The position numbers and the translations under genes were made by a program. The notes under the pieces were generated by a model, which was given only the letters and a program-made list of their open reading frames with translations, was not told the DNA's origin and searched no databases. A stretch of DNA of 64,000 nucleotides from Centrapalus pauciflorus (taxonomy: Eukaryota > Streptophyta > Magnoliopsida > Asterales > Asteraceae). Below, in pieces: positions 24,464-36,611 of the stretch. Where the stretch lies: the NCBI GenBank assembly GCA_020465985.1, contig JAANYP010000273.1:1-64000 (forward strand), written 5' to 3'. The first letter of the stretch is position 1, and each line of letters begins with the position of its first letter.

Positions 24464-24495
24464 CTAACAGCTTGAGTCTTTTCTCAAGCTGCTAG
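24464..24495. repeat. Hairpin made of inverted CAAGCTGYTAG words
   Basis: CTAACAGCTTGAG, a six-base loop TCTTTT, then CTCAAGCTGCTAG. Twelve of thirteen stem positions pair. The arms are the same word that repeats in the LTR, here in opposing orientation, 31 bases after the internal polypurine tract. Confidence 0.8.
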
Positions 24496-24596
24496 TTCAT
24501 TTTCTCGGACTGCTAGTTGTTTCACTTGATCTGTCAAAGTGTGCAGGGTATTTTGGTAACTTCCATAAGTGTGTGAGCGGGATAAGATATTTTCGA

Positions 24597-24724
24597 AACC
24601 TTTAAAAGGTCCTAGTTTCGTTCAATTGTAACTACCAGTTGCAAAATATCTTCCACGACCTTCTTCTCTTTCTGAGCGATTCCCACACACATCTCTGAAA
24701 CCCTAAATCACCGATTCATTGTCA
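24597..24724 (+). promoter_or_regulatory. Possible internal promoter and leader of E ORF3
   Basis: CCTTTAAAAGG (24599-24609) is TATA-like. It is followed by a leader with a CT-rich part (CTTCTTCTCTTTCTGAGCG) that leads to the ORF3 ATG at 24725. Promoter activity is inferred from base pattern only. Confidence 0.4.
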
Positions 24725-27518
24725 ATGGAATTTGTCAAAGAACATACCTGTCTTCCCTACTCTCTCAAACACGTTGACCTTCAACCACTCCACGACATGA
24801 TGGACTTCCTTCGAAGTTCTCATATTCATCATGCTCTTACCATAAACCCTACCATATTCATATCCATATAGAGCAATTTTGGAAACATGCCTCTATTCAA
24901 ACCATCAATGGAGTCACTTCTTTGACGTCCAAGATTGATGGAACCACTGTCACCATCACTGAGGATCTCATACGCCAACTTACATCTTCAAGATGCCGCA
25001 GGTACAACCGATTTCCCACTTACTGCCTTACATGAAGGCCTTTTTGCTATAGGGCATAGGGGCCCTACTGATTCGTATACTTTCTTTAAAACTCATTTTT
25101 CCCCTAAGTGGAAATATCCTGTTCATATTATACAGCAATGCATAAGCCCTAAAAGAACTGGTTGGTCAGAATTTTCCTCAAACATAGCCACTGCCTTGGT
25201 GTGCTTATCTACAGGCCAACAGTTCAATTTTTCTAATATGATTTTTCAGGGTATGCTAAGGCATCATACCCTAAAACATGGGAAATTTTTGATGTATCCT
25301 AGATTTTTGGCTGAAATTATTGCAAGAACTTGCAGTAATTTCAATGTACATAAAAGGATTCATGTTTCCCATAGGCACTCTTTACCTACAATAAAACGTC
25401 TTCTAAAAACAAGTGCCAATTTTTTGTCTGTTGATGTCCCATTGCCCTCTGCAATGTTAGGTATCAATACACTAAACAGAGGAGAGGGTCCTGAGCAGGC
25501 TCAGCCTAACATCACTGCTTCACCCCCAGGACCTCAACCCACTCCTCATGATACAAATAATCCCTCTGATTCTTCTGGAAATCCATCATCCCCACTTATA
25601 TTATACAAAAGAAAAAGAGGTTCAGGAGCTCCTTCCTCCTCAGCCAAATTCCAAGAGCCAAATGTCCCTGTGCAGGAGGACACTCCTGCACAGAATATCC
25701 AAAGGGCACCCACTGAGGACTCTCCCACCCTCAATTTGGAGGTGGACATCTCAACAGAAGATGTCCATATGGGTATTGTGGCTGACACTACTGTTGTTTC
25801 TGCACAAGAGGCACAAGACAGTGTCAACATAAGTAAGACCACACCAATGGCAACAGAGGGTGTGCAAGCACCCTCTAGAACCCTAGAACCAAGAAAAGAG
25901 GGGCCCAAAAGTTTCAACTTCTGGAATTCCTGCCAATGATAGATCACAAGTTCCACACACTTTTGCTGATCTTGAGGCTAGTCTGCAACTTATGCTTTTG
26001 ATGGATCCTCAGCTGAAACCTGTTGTAGCAATGTTGGAATATCATCAGTCCATTATTGCTGCACAGGGGGCACAAATCATTTCACTTCGACAGACAGAAG
26101 CTACTCAGAATCAGAGAATGGATTATCTTCATAAGGGGTTCACTCTTTGTGGAAATAAGATCATTCAATTGGAGAAGATGATTCGATCCCAAATGGCAAC
26201 GGTTGTAGGTCCTCCTGACCAAACCAATGCATCTAAAAAGGGGGAGAATCAGGATATCCCTAAATCAGTCCAAGAAGCTCCATCAGTCCAAGCGGCTCCA
26301 GCTTCTACTCCAACAGTCCAAGATTCTAGGCTAACAGTCCCAACAGCTACTCAAGCTGTTAGCCTAGAAACTCAAGCTGCTCCGACAAGAACAACAGGAG
26401 TTGTTATCAGAGAAGGCAGTCAAGCTCCCATCACTACAGTCCAAGCTACAACCTGTACAGCTAAGGATAAGGGCAAGGGCATTCTCATAGAATCTCCAAA
26501 GCACAAATTTTCATCCAGAGAAGCCCAAGTTGCTCATGATGCTGAATTTGCTAGAAAGTTAGCAGAAGAACAAGATGCTATTCTGGACCAGCAAACCCAT
26601 GCCCCAATGCAAGATGATGAAACCTTAGGTGATTACCTAAGAGGGTTTGTGGTCAAACAGAATGAGAGAAAAAGGAAAATGCCAACAGGGCATTCAAAGG
26701 ATGAGCACAGAAGGTTTTTGATCAATTTTGCCTTTTCAGCTGGAATTCCAAAGAAGATGGCTCAGTCCATGAATCCAAAGAGGCTGCAAGATATTCATGA
26801 TAAAGAAATGGAAAAATGAAACTCAGCCAAAATCTCCCATGAAGTCCAAAGTCAACAGAAATCAAGTCAAGCTGGTGCAAGTAATCCAAATCCTCCTGTT
26901 CAAGCTGTTGCTGCAAATCCTCAATCAGAAGAAATCACTCAAGCAAAGCTTGATCAGGTAAAGAGGGTGCTGTTTGAACATCAGCTTCAGAAAGTGATGG
27001 AGATTGAAAAGTCCTTAGACCAGCATGACTTCACAAAACCTCTCATTACATACTGGTATGCTAAGCCAATGGACAACATTGACTTAAGATATCATTTTGT
27101 AGTAAGAAGAGAATCTGGTCCTGAGGAAGAATATAAGAGCTTAATGCACATTGTTCAAGGGATGACCAGAGATGAGCTTACCAGAATGCATCATGTTGGT
27201 TCTGTGACTCAAGTCAGATCCTCTCTTCCACAGGTCAAGCAAGCTATCAAAGATCTGAAAAGCATTTTTGATCCAGAGTCAATAAGGAAAGATATGGAAG
27301 ATGCCAAGGAGATGAAGATTGCACAAGTTGATCTGTTTCTCAAATCAAAGACATACAGACTCAAGTTTGCAAATGGATCCGGTATGTACTTCCATTTTGA
27401 ATTTTATGATCTTCCAAAGGAGCTGTTAGTACAGATGATATCAGTGAGAATATATTGTGATAGAGAAGATCTGAAGAGAGAATTTTTGAAGGCTGTTAAA
27501 CAGAAACTTTCACAATAG
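24725..27518 (+). pseudogene. ORF3 of element E (unknown function), frameshifted
   Basis: Starts MEFVKEHTCLPYSLKH, shifts frame near 24850 (HIHIEQFWKHASIQT) and again near 24985 (LHLQDAAGTTDFPLTALHEG). It then runs to 25939 with ISPKRTGWSEFSSNIATA, LSTGQQFNFSNM and FLMYPRFLAEII. A further shift near 25915 leads into a proline/glutamine-rich, low-complexity segment with EARKLAEEQ-like helices. A TGA at 26817 is followed in the same frame by DQHDFTKPLITYWYAKP and YRLKFANGSGMYFHF to 27518. The ...EQFW... block and what follows resemble VYLQQFWHTVKF and its surroundings in ORF3 of element C. I recognise this as a family common beside plant SIRE-like pol genes, but it has no known activity. I see no clear envelope features. 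Confidence 0.75.
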
Positions 27519-27614
27519 TAAGTTTTTGGATGCCTTAGTTTGTAAATAACAGTTTTACTTTGTTTTATTTCCTCATTTGTATAGAAACTTAAAGTGTTGT
27601 TAAAGAATTTAAGT

Positions 27615-27625
27615 TAGGGGGAGAT
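27615..27625 (+). other. Element E terminal polypurine tract
   Basis: TAGGGGGAGAT directly before the 3' LTR. Confidence 0.9.
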
Positions 27626-28279
27626 TGTTAGGAAATATTCTAAGTATGTCAAGCTGTTAGTTTAGATTTCTCAGACTGTTAGTAGTTTTTCTATGTAAAT
27701 ACAAAGTTCAAGCTGTTAGTTAAAGAAGTTCGAGCTGCTAGTTCAAAAGTTCAAGCTACCAGTGTTAAAGCTCATGCTGCTCAACAGATAGATTTCAAGC
27801 TGCTCAACAGCTCAATAAACAGAAAGTGCTGATATTCAGGAAAAGATATATTTTGAAGATTCAAGCATATCTACTATCAGAGAAATCAGAGTTTTTCAAG
27901 GAAACAAATCAGAAAGCAGTATATATACATAGAATAGGTTTTTCTATTGTAAGTCTGCACGTACAAGTTTATTCAGTTGTAATTGTCTTTCTGATTAAGT
28001 TTTCATAAGCCTCAAAGGTTGTAAAACCCTAAGAACAATCTGTGTTCTTCGTCTAATCAAACAGATTAGAGGTGATTATAATCATTGAGTTTGGCAATAC
28101 AAATGATATTTGGTTATTGATTGTGTTTATGTGTTTATTTGTTCTGAAAGCGTTTCTTAAAACAGTTAAGTGTTATTCCGCAAACTACTTAATTGGACTT
28201 TGATTCAATACAAGGTTATTGGTTTATACTCTGATTAATTCAAACCAGTTAATCTTAGGTAGTGATTTTGAACTTGACA
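27626..28279 (+). repeat. Element E 3' LTR (654 bp)
   Basis: Same length as 18338-18991 with about ten substitutions, for example GTTGAAG/GTTAAAG and AATCTTG/GAACTTG near the end. Confidence 0.93.
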
Positions 28280-31012
28280 ACAAGTCCACCTCTGTTGGGG
28301 ATTTGGTACATTTAGATATTTGGGGACCGCAGAAGGTCACAACTAAGGAGGGATATAAATACTTCCTTACAGTTGTTGGTGATTTTTCAAGAGGAGCTTG
28401 GACGTTTATGTTAAAATATAAAGAGGAAGTAGTTGATAATATAGTTGTTTTTACTAACTTACTATAGAATCAATTTGGAAAAAGTGTTGAATATTTCGTA
28501 GTGATAACTAGACAGAATTTGTAAACATGAAAGTGAATACTTTTTAGTTCAAAATGGTATAGTCTATCAAACATCATGTACATACACACCCCAACAAAAT
28601 GAGATTGCTTAAAGAAAACATGTACACTTATTGAATGTTGCTACAGCTCTCTTATTTCAAGGAGCTTTACCTTTGAGTCATTGGACTAAAGGTGTTTTAA
28701 TTGCTACCTATTTTGTTAACAGGATACCATCGTCTGTTTTAAGTGGAAAATGACATATGAAGTGATTTATGGAAGTAAACCTAATCATTTCCATCTTAGG
28801 GCTTTTGTATGTTTATGCTTTGTGAAGATTTTAAATAGTTCTCATTAGTTTGCTACAAGATCTGAAAAATGTGTCTTTGTAGGGTATTCTAGTGTCAAGA
28901 AAGCTTACAAGTTGTTTAATATCAACAACAACTTCCGTTTTTCAAGAGATGTTCAATTTTATGAAAATATTTTCCCATTTAAAACTTCACAAAGTAAAGA
29001 TTATGAGAATTTTCAACTGAATCATATAAAATTTTTCAATACAACACACTCTTTAACTATTCAAGCTCCAAAAATCTCTGTGATGAAAGAAAAAATGGAT
29101 GAAAGTTGTGAGGGCATTGATAGTAGTGTAGACTCTAGAAATTAGTGGGAAGACTTTTTTGAGGATTATTTTGCAACATCACAATGTGGTGACGACAATC
29201 AGTCTTCCATTCTTCATATGGAAAGTGATGAGTCGTTTACTACATCAAATGATGAAGAAAATCCAACTGAGGGCATTTCACCACAGCTATCAACTGATCA
29301 CAATATTGCTGAGTTAGTGTTAGAAGGTCAAATAGAAAATTTTCTTATCCAAATATATATAATGATTATGTTATTGAAGGGAAAGTAGAATATGGGATAT
29401 ATTGGGAAGCTGTCAAATATCAACATTAGGTGGATGCTATGAATGCTGAAATAGAGGCTCAATATGGGAATGGTACAAGGGTCTTTGTTAATTTTCCTAA
29501 GAGTAGAAAACCCATAGGATGTAAGTGGGTTTACAAAATTAAATATAAATTGTCTGGCAAAGTAACGAAGTTAGACTTGTTGCTAAGGGCTATAGTCAAA
29601 GAGAAGGGTTAGATCTTGATGAAACATTCTCACCAGTTGTGAAAATTGTGACTGTAAGATCCCTTATTTGTCTTGTTGTTCAAAATATTTGGACGTTGTT
29701 TCAGCTTGATGTTAATAATGCATTCTTATATGGAAATTTGAAGGAGGATGTATATATGTGTCCTCCACTTGGATATTTTGATAAAGCAGAAACTATAGTA
29801 TGTGAACTCATAAAATCTTTATATGAGCTTAGTCAAGCACCAAGAAAATGGAATGAAAAGCTCATACACGTTTTGTTAGAACATGGATTTTATCGAAGTA
29901 GAAGTGATTACTTGTTATTTGTAAAAACTAATAGTTCTGTATTCATGGCTTTACTTGTGTATGTAGATGATATAGTTATAACTCGGAATAAACTTAGTAA
30001 ATAATTAAGTTTAAAACTTTCTTAAACACAATAAATTAAAGATCTTGGTCAACTGAAACATTTTTTAGGTATCGAGGTTGTGTATATAGCATCTGATTTA
30101 TGTTTGTCTCAATGAAAATATTGTGTGGACCTTTTAGCTGAATTTGGCTTGCTTTGTTTTAAACATGTGAAGAATCCTATTGATCCTTTGGTGTTAATGA
30201 GTTCAAAAGGATATGAAATTGTGATTGATGTATTGTTAACACATGTTACATAATATCAAAAATCGATAGGGAAGTTGGTCTACATAACTTTGACCAAACT
30301 TGATATTACATATGTTGTGCATGTTCTCAGTCACTTGATGCATAATCCTAGACAATCTCATTTGAAATGTGCATTACGAGTTCTTAGATGCTTAAAGAAT
30401 GAACCATGCAATGGATTTAAAGTTGTACAAACAAGTTCAAAAACCTTTGTTCTCACTTCTTATGTTGATCCAGACTAGGTTAAAGCAGTCATGCTTAGAA
30501 AGTTTGTTACTTGCTTTTGTATTTTTTTTAAATAGCAGTTGTATCTCTTGTAAAGTAAGAAACAACCTACAATTTCAAGGTCATCTGTTGAAGCTGAGTA
30601 CAATGCATTGGCCTCTATAATTTCTGAAATCATTTGGAATAATAGTAAAAGTTTTAATTGATTTCCATATAAGTGTCCAATTGTTTATTAAAATTTATAT
30701 GGACAGTGGAGCTGCTATTTTGATAGCATGCAGCTAACCCTATGTTTCATGAGCGAACCAAGCATTTTGAGATAGAATTGTACTTTGTTCAAGAAAAGGT
30801 TACTGCGGATATTGTTCAACCTACAAAGGTTTATTTTGCTAATAACATTGCACATCTGTTCACAAAAAGGTTTATCAGTTCAACAACATGAGATGTTGAG
30901 TGAAAAATTAAATTTGTTAAATTTTTATACAATTAATTGTCGGCTATGGTTTGATTCAAATTTGCATGCAATCATATAATAATCAAAATATTATTCAAGT
31001 CTTAAAAGTTAG
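28280..31012 (+). pseudogene. Element F: old copia pol, integrase to RNase H
   Basis: Continues from 18332 after element E. Integrase core with the first aspartate (LVHLDIWGP) and GYKYFLTVVGDFSRGAWTF (28290-28465); degraded middle; YEVIYGSKPNHFHLRAF and VFVGYSSVKKAYKL (about 28750-28920). RT blocks follow: KPIGCKWVYKIKYK (29505), QLDVNNAFLYGNLKEDVYM (29702), SLYELSQAPRKW (29815) and LLVYVDDIVIT (29950). RNase H remnants lie at 30275-30900. There are many stops and frameshifts, and no part is usable. After about 31013 (TGTTGAAAAAGTCAG) a 3' LTR may begin, but no partner LTR is in view. Confidence 0.82.
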
Positions 31013-31426
31013 ATTGTTGAAAAAGTCAGATCGCACCTAAGTCCGAAATTTAGACTATTGTTGGAATTATCATCAAAGCTTATGTGTCAAATGTCAGATC
31101 CTGACAATTTTGGATCATCACTAGTATTGAATAAAATTTGTTGGGAGCTAGCTTGAGGTGATGTCAATGCCGAAGCTTTGAGTTGGTTTTCCTTTTGTCG
31201 TTCAGAAAAAAAAAAAACTAGATTAGAAAATTTTAAAAATCCGGACTAAGTCCAAATCCAAAATTCCATTATTGTTTTGCTAAATTTCAGTTAAACCTAT
31301 GTCTTAGCTCGGACATTGCTTTGTATCAACATTAAAGAGTTTTAATGGATGTTGGTATAATCCACATGGGGCTTTAGTGCCACGTTGGTATACTGATTTT
31401 TTATATGAACATGGTTAATTGGGTTG
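31013..31426. other. Possible 3' LTR remnant of F, otherwise non-coding
   Basis: Starts with TG after the last RNase H remnant and contains repeated AGTCCGAAATT / AGTCCAAATCC words. Without the 5' copy this stays a guess. There are no genes. Confidence 0.3.
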
Positions 31427-31434
31427 CTCCCAAC
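31427..31434. repeat. MITE-2 target duplication, left (CTCCCAAC)
   Basis: Exact match to 50197-50204, almost 19 kb away, which proves that everything between them arrived with or inside MITE-2. Confidence 0.92.
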
Positions 31435-31754
31435 TAGGGGTGTAAACGAGTCGAGCCGAACCCGAACTCGTTTAAGCTCGAGCTCCGCTCGTTTAAAAGT
31501 TCAGCTTTATATGTAAAGCTCGAGTTCGGCTCGTGAATAATTTTTCAAGCTTGAGCTCGGCTCGGGCTCGACTCGTTTATTATATTTTTTAATTTTTTAA
31601 TTTTTTTATATAATATATATCATTTGTCATTTTAATATATTTATATTTATTTAATCTATATATTATATATTTATTAATTTAAAATTTTATTTATTATATA
31701 TAGGTTCGTTTAAGGTCGTTTAGGCTCGCGAGCTCGATATGTGAAGCTCGGCTC

Positions 31755-31838
31755 TATTAGACTAGTTACCGTGTTGATATTGTTGTATATTTGCTATTAT
31801 TAGTCTCCTTATTATTCTCACATAATTTAGGTAGTTAG
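31755..31838 (+). repeat. Element B 5' LTR, first part
   Basis: First 84 bases of the LTR up to the insertion of element C. The rest is at 45391-45471, and the shared GTTAG belongs to C's duplication. Intact length would be about 160 bp against 214 bp for the right LTR, mainly because the right copy has a longer TA run. Confidence 0.88.
31834..31838. repeat. Element C target duplication, left (GTTAG)
   Basis: Exact match to 45391-45395. Confidence 0.9.
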
Positions 31839-32142
31839 TGTGAAAAATAGTTTCTACGAATTCAATCAACAATATGCAATTAATAAGAACAATAAATGTA
31901 ATCAATACTGACCGAATGATTTGATTGATATTCTTGATGATTACAGAATGATTTCTGGAATATTCTTGTACTGAGCAGCTTTTTCTAAATCAAATGCGTA
32001 CAAAAAGATATATGACAGATCTGACAAAATCTTTCTATTTTGAAAGTCAACATGACTATTTATACACATTTACAAACTATAAGGAAATTACATATTAAGT
32101 CCCTAGACTTTGGTATTTCATCAACTAAAACATATTCCAACA
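31839..32142 (-). repeat. Element C 3' LTR (304 bp)
   Basis: TGTGAAAAATAG...ATTCCAACA, equal in length to 45087-45390. The visible differences are one C/T in CAGCTTTTT and one T/A in ACTATAAGG. Confidence 0.95.
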
Positions 32143-32154
32143 ATCTCCCCCTTT
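32143..32154 (-). other. Element C terminal polypurine tract
   Basis: Minus strand reads AAAGGGGGAGAT directly before the 3' LTR. Confidence 0.92.
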
Positions 32155-32173
32155 GATGAAAGTAGCAAAGTCT

Positions 32174-35056
32174 TCAAGTTGACAAGCCAAGCTTCTGTTC
32201 AAATCTTCTAATACTTTTCCGATCAGACAGTCTCCATTCAATTTTAGAAATAAACTCAACCATGAGTTTTCGATCGTTAACTGATAAAGCTCCTTTCTTT
32301 GTCTTCCTCTTTTGATCTGCCGCCAGTTTGCCTTTCAGACCATTCATCACCTTAATCAACGTTCCATCAGAAAACTTGTTCAATTCAACACTTCTCATAG
32401 CTCTCAATCTTTTATTTCTATCTTTGTACATGACAGCTGGATGCTTCACCATTATAACTTGAAACTCTTTAAGCTCACCAGCAAATTTAATATCTCTGTG
32501 AGGTGCAGTCATGTTTATCTTCCTCATGCCTCTCTCAACTCCAATCTGTAGATCTTGCACTGACATTAATACCAGTTTGGTATGCATGAAATGAAACAAT
32601 GTCTTCAGCGCAAATCTACAATATTCATTCCTTTTATTCCTGCACAGTTCGTCAAAAAGATCTTCAATATCGACTAAGTGCATGTTGAACATGTCAGCTT
32701 CAGTGAATACATAAGTATTTCCATCTGATCTTGTGACTGTGAATTTCGGATAGAAAACCTTAACAAATCTTTCTTTTTCAATCTTCACAAGGTCAACAAT
32801 TCTGAATTCACTTTTAACCTTCTCAACCTCCTGTGTTTTGTTTCTCAGAAAGCTGGCATAGTTAACCAGATTGGACATGTTAGGCTCTAGTACTTTAAAT
32901 AACTTGTGGAATGAACAAGGAGCTTGCTTTTTGCAAAAGATCCGTTTCTCCAGAATATCTTCAATATACGACATCTTGTTCCTTTTTCTGATGAATTCAG
33001 CAGATCTGTTCTCTGGAAGTTCAAACTTTTTCATCTTCTTCTTACTTATCTCATCCTGATTCAACAAAGTTAGCATATCTTGAATTTCCCTCTGTACCAC
33101 TTGTTGTGCTTGAAATCTAAGTCTGTGTTGTTTCTCAGATTCATCAGCTAGCACATACTCGTTGAAAAATCTATCCATAACTTCAACTTCATTCAACACA
33201 ACCTTTTCTTGAGCCATACTGCTCTCAACATGAAATTCTTCAAACTCTTCTTTAACTTGTACAACAACCTCAGGCTTTTCAACCGTTGGTGTTGATTCAA
33301 CTTCCTTCATAATTTCCTCAACTAGTACTTCCTCTTCCTCAATTCTTTCAGCTCTAAAATCTACATCAGTCAAAGTAATTATGTCATCATCTTCAGACAC
33401 TTCAATATACTGCTCTTTTTCTTCTCCTGTCTCTTGAATACTTAGCTCTTTATCTTTCTCTTGAACGTCTTCCTCTGAATCAATATACTCAATAAACTGA
33501 TAAATATCGGACTGAGTGTTCAAAGGAACTGGAACATCTTCATAAAGAATCAATCCCAGCTCTCTCTGTTCACCAGCTGACTGTTTGGATCCTCCGGCTT
33601 CTTTCCCTTGAGTTTCTGGCTCCTTCTCTGATATGTCAGCATTAAAATCCCCGGCGTCGGTTGATCAAGCTTTCTCCTCTTCTCCCCCTCATGAGGAGCA
33701 TCATCGGAGTCTTCGTCATGCTCATCATGTTTCCTCTTAGATGAGGAAGCTTGAGCCTTGCAGGTCTCTTCCACTGCAGCTACTCGTTCTGAAAGATTAC
33801 CCAACGCAGTTACCACAGTATTTTCCAGGCTGATCATACGTTCTCTCATCTCGTCAAATTGATCAAAAACAAAATCCTTCTCCCTCTTCTTCTTGAATAT
33901 CAGATAATGTCCTCTCAGAATCTGACTTTTCTGCTTCTTCCTCACCACCCCTCACACTTCCTACTCCCTCACTCACAGACTGGGCAACCTGAACTTCAGC
34001 CCCTTGCTGAGGTTCCTCGATCCTTAAAGCTCCTGGGCTAAGAGAACTCGGTTCCTGAGTCTCTATAGGAGCATGATCTATTCTGTACAACTTCACATGT
34101 TCACTTTCTTGATCTGCATATTTGAGTAATGACTCTGGAATTGGCATTATGTTAGCATTCAGGGAGTCGGGCACTTCATGCAAACTCATCATGACGTAGT
34201 CTGGGCATCTCTGAGAATTGGCTCTCTTTGGAATATTTTCATTGGCCCTTAATATCCCTCGGATAAGAATCTGGATAAACCTTTGAAGTGGAACAAACTT
34301 CCTTGCTCTATTTGTAGTCTTAGCCAGTACTATCTCCTTTAGATCCTCCCAGATACACAGAGCAAAATCATAATGTTTGTTGAATGCGATCCCATGAAAT
34401 ATCCTCAGGCAATGAATGCTGCATCGGTCAATTCCAGTATGCTTTGAAGTCATGCAACGATTAATGATACCAAACAGTGTGTACCATTCGCCATTTAAAC
34501 CATTTCTGTGAAATTTAGAGCTTTTCGGAAGTGGCTTTGAGTAGCCTAGACAAATCAAATCATGGACAAGCTCTTCATCAGAAACAAATTCCTCAAAATC
34601 TGCTAACTCTGGAAAGTTTACAGTGTCTATTCGTCGTGGAAGAAATAAATTGTGACGTAGCCTTGCAAGAGTGATCTTTGTCTTGAATTGATCAATCGTC
34701 ACTTTAAAATGGTGATTACCATCCGCAGGAACAAATTTGACTGTATGCCAAAATTGTTGTAAGTACACTTGTGGAATAGACGGCTTATACTGAAGCAGAT
34801 AACCAAGAGGATGGCCTTTTAGAATGTCCACAATGATCGGATGGCTTACTTTTATAACTTTGGGATCTAAACGGTGGTTATTGTCCCTGAAAGGAAGGCA
34901 ATGTTTTGGCTTTACAAGTTGATTATCTGGAATAATATGGGTTTGTGAAGAACGGGCTACAGAGGTTGATCTAACTGGGGTACAAACAAGGGTATGATTT
35001 GATGATGATTGAGCATCAGAGGAATTTGAATTTTGGGATTGCACAGGAGATGCCAT
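32174..35056 (-). pseudogene. ORF3 of element C (unknown function), two frame changes
   Basis: Segment 1, 35056-33863: MASPVQSQNSNS start, then IVDILKGHPLGYLLQYK, VYLQQFWHTVKFV, DQFKTKITLARLRHNLF, GEWYTLFGIINRCMTSK and KHYDFALCIWEDLKEIV, ending in an acidic tail. Segment 2, open 33948-33550: coiled-coil-like RERMISLENTVVTALGNL, then a KRKHDEHDED charged patch. Segment 3, up to 32174: very acidic, then FELPENRSAEFIRKRNKMS, PCSFHKLFKVLEPNM and KGALSVNDRKLMVEFISKI. The frame goes out by one base near 33870 and returns near 33660, so two single-base changes would explain it; the ancestral ORF was probably about 960 residues. The LQQFW region resembles E's ORF3. I see no signal peptide or transmembrane span, so calling it env-like would rest on position only. 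Confidence 0.75.
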
Positions 35057-35064
35057 TTGAATAC

Positions 35065-36481
35065 CTGTAAAAAATAAAATTCATGTTAGGCTTACCAAGT
35101 ACACAAAGAACAACCTACAAAATGTAGAAAAACTTGTAACATTTTATCAGAAATTGCAAAAACTTGTGATTTTCTGTTTAAAGCATCGGGATTCCTGACA
35201 ATAATTGAAAAATTATTGAGAGGACTCCAAAGTCAATCGTTTAGAGACCAATGTTAGAAAAAACACAAATTTATAACAATTTCTTAAAAAAATGTGACAT
35301 TTTTCTTAAAACTTTAAAATACTACACTTAGAAAAATTTTCTGATGAAACTCGAATGAAACTACACGTTTCTCGAATGACTCTTTAACAATCTCGGGTGA
35401 TACATGAAACAACTCGAATAAGTCTACACCCAACTCGAATGATGTATACATGAAACTCGAATAATACTCTGTTAAACTCGAATAAAGAGTTGAGTTTTCT
35501 CGAATGATGAAATTTAAAACTCGATTAAGTCACTACAAAACTCGAATGTCATATACATGAAACTCGAATGTAACATGTATTAAACTCGAATGGAAAATGG
35601 GATCCAACACCCAACTCGAATGACTAAGTCATTTTCTCGATTAGACCATAGTCCCAACTCGAATAACCTTTGAAGCACTTATTTTCTGAAAATTTTCTAA
35701 GTGTTACACCCACACTTGTCAACTCGCATGGAACCCAAATATATCTCGAATGAGTCATGATGCAACTCGAATTATTCTTAGATAAAACTCGAATGACACA
35801 TATAGGCAACTCGAATGACTATACAGGCAACTCGAATGACATACATATCAACTCGAATGACTCTGTCATTCAACTCGAATGACTCTGTTATTCAACTCGA
35901 ATGACTCTTTGACAACTCGAATGGAACTGTTGATCAACTCGAATATTACTTTCAATAAACTCGAATGAAGCTGTTGATCAACTCGAATAACACTTCCAAT
36001 AAACTCGAATGAAGCTTTATTCGAGAAACTTCTTTTTATTTTTCTACAAGTCTAAAACTCACTTATTTTGATGAATTTAATTTCAAGGATCAATTTCAGA
36101 CTTTTAAAACAAGTACCCCCTTCGAAAATGTATTTTAAACACATTTATTTTACTGAACTTTGAACAAAAACAACTTTAAAGCTGTTAAAAATTCAAATTT
36201 CAGATTAAGCATGAACTCGAAACTGTTTTATTTGAAAAATCAGTGATTCTGTTTGTGTGATGTAAAAATGACTTATGAAATTTTAGATTCATAATCATAG
36301 TACCAATTCGAGCCTTATCACACATTTAATTTCATCTTTATGAACAAATACCATGATTTGCCATTAACAGTCAAGAACTCAAAAAAAAAATTACGAACAG
36401 GTAGAAGCAAACCATATAAAAAAATACTAACCATATAAAGAAACAAACTAAAAAGAAAAAAAAATACGAACGTTTACTCAC
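35065..36481 (-). other. Predicted 1.4-kb intron in the ORF3 leader of element C
   Basis: Minus-strand donor AATT|GTGAGTAAACG at 36481 and acceptor ATTTTTTACAG|G ending at 35065, nine bases before the ORF3 ATG. Both match plant consensus well. The interval has many stops, is AT-rich and contains the CGAAT repeat array. Splicing is inferred from signals only. Confidence 0.6.
35347..36027. repeat. AACTCGAATGA array between pol and ORF3 of element C
   Basis: About 28-30 copies of AACTCGAATGA-like words at roughly 20-25-bp spacing, with variable bases between. In the element's own direction the word is TCATTCGAGTT. The same word forms the array in the leader at 44055-44671, in the same orientation. 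Confidence 0.9.
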
Positions 36482-36604
36482 AATTTTGATGAAACAATTG
36501 TCGGTTGGTGGGTTTTTGAGGTTTCTTCGAAGGGAAGAAATCTATTTGGAGAAGATGAGGAAATGTATTTTCCGGAAAAAGTAAATTTGAATTTGAAAAT
36601 TCAA

Positions 36605-36611
36605 ATTTATA
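36605..36611 (-). promoter_or_regulatory. TATA-like box upstream of ORF3 leader in C
   Basis: Minus strand reads GGATATAAATTTG. It lies about 120 bases before the predicted donor, and the intervening sequence (CCTCATCTTCTCC) looks like a plant leader. This would let ORF3 be transcribed apart from the LTR. Activity is inferred. Confidence 0.45.

Larger units (their letters stand above)
18338..28279 (+). mobile_element. Element E: Ty1/copia with ORF3 (SIRE-like), 9.9 kb
   Basis: Two 654-bp LTRs (TGTTAGG...TTGACA), an initiator-Met primer site, gag, a pol in copia order (PR-IN-RT-RNaseH), then a 3.1-kb region with a third ORF and a terminal polypurine tract. LTR copies differ at roughly ten sites, so it is moderately young. 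Gag-pol has nonsense codons, frameshifts and a deletion in integrase, so this copy cannot move on its own. A large copia element with an added ORF after pol is the SIRE/Maximus pattern. Confidence 0.9.

Noticed and set aside
24838..24934. Possible intron between the start of E's ORF3 and its main frame
   Set aside because: Sequence across it still reads ORF3-like peptide in another frame, so single-base shifts explain it better than splicing.
32174..35056. Calling ORF3 of element C a true envelope gene
   Set aside because: No hydrophobic signal peptide, fusion peptide or membrane anchor is apparent in the segments; only its position after pol resembles env.
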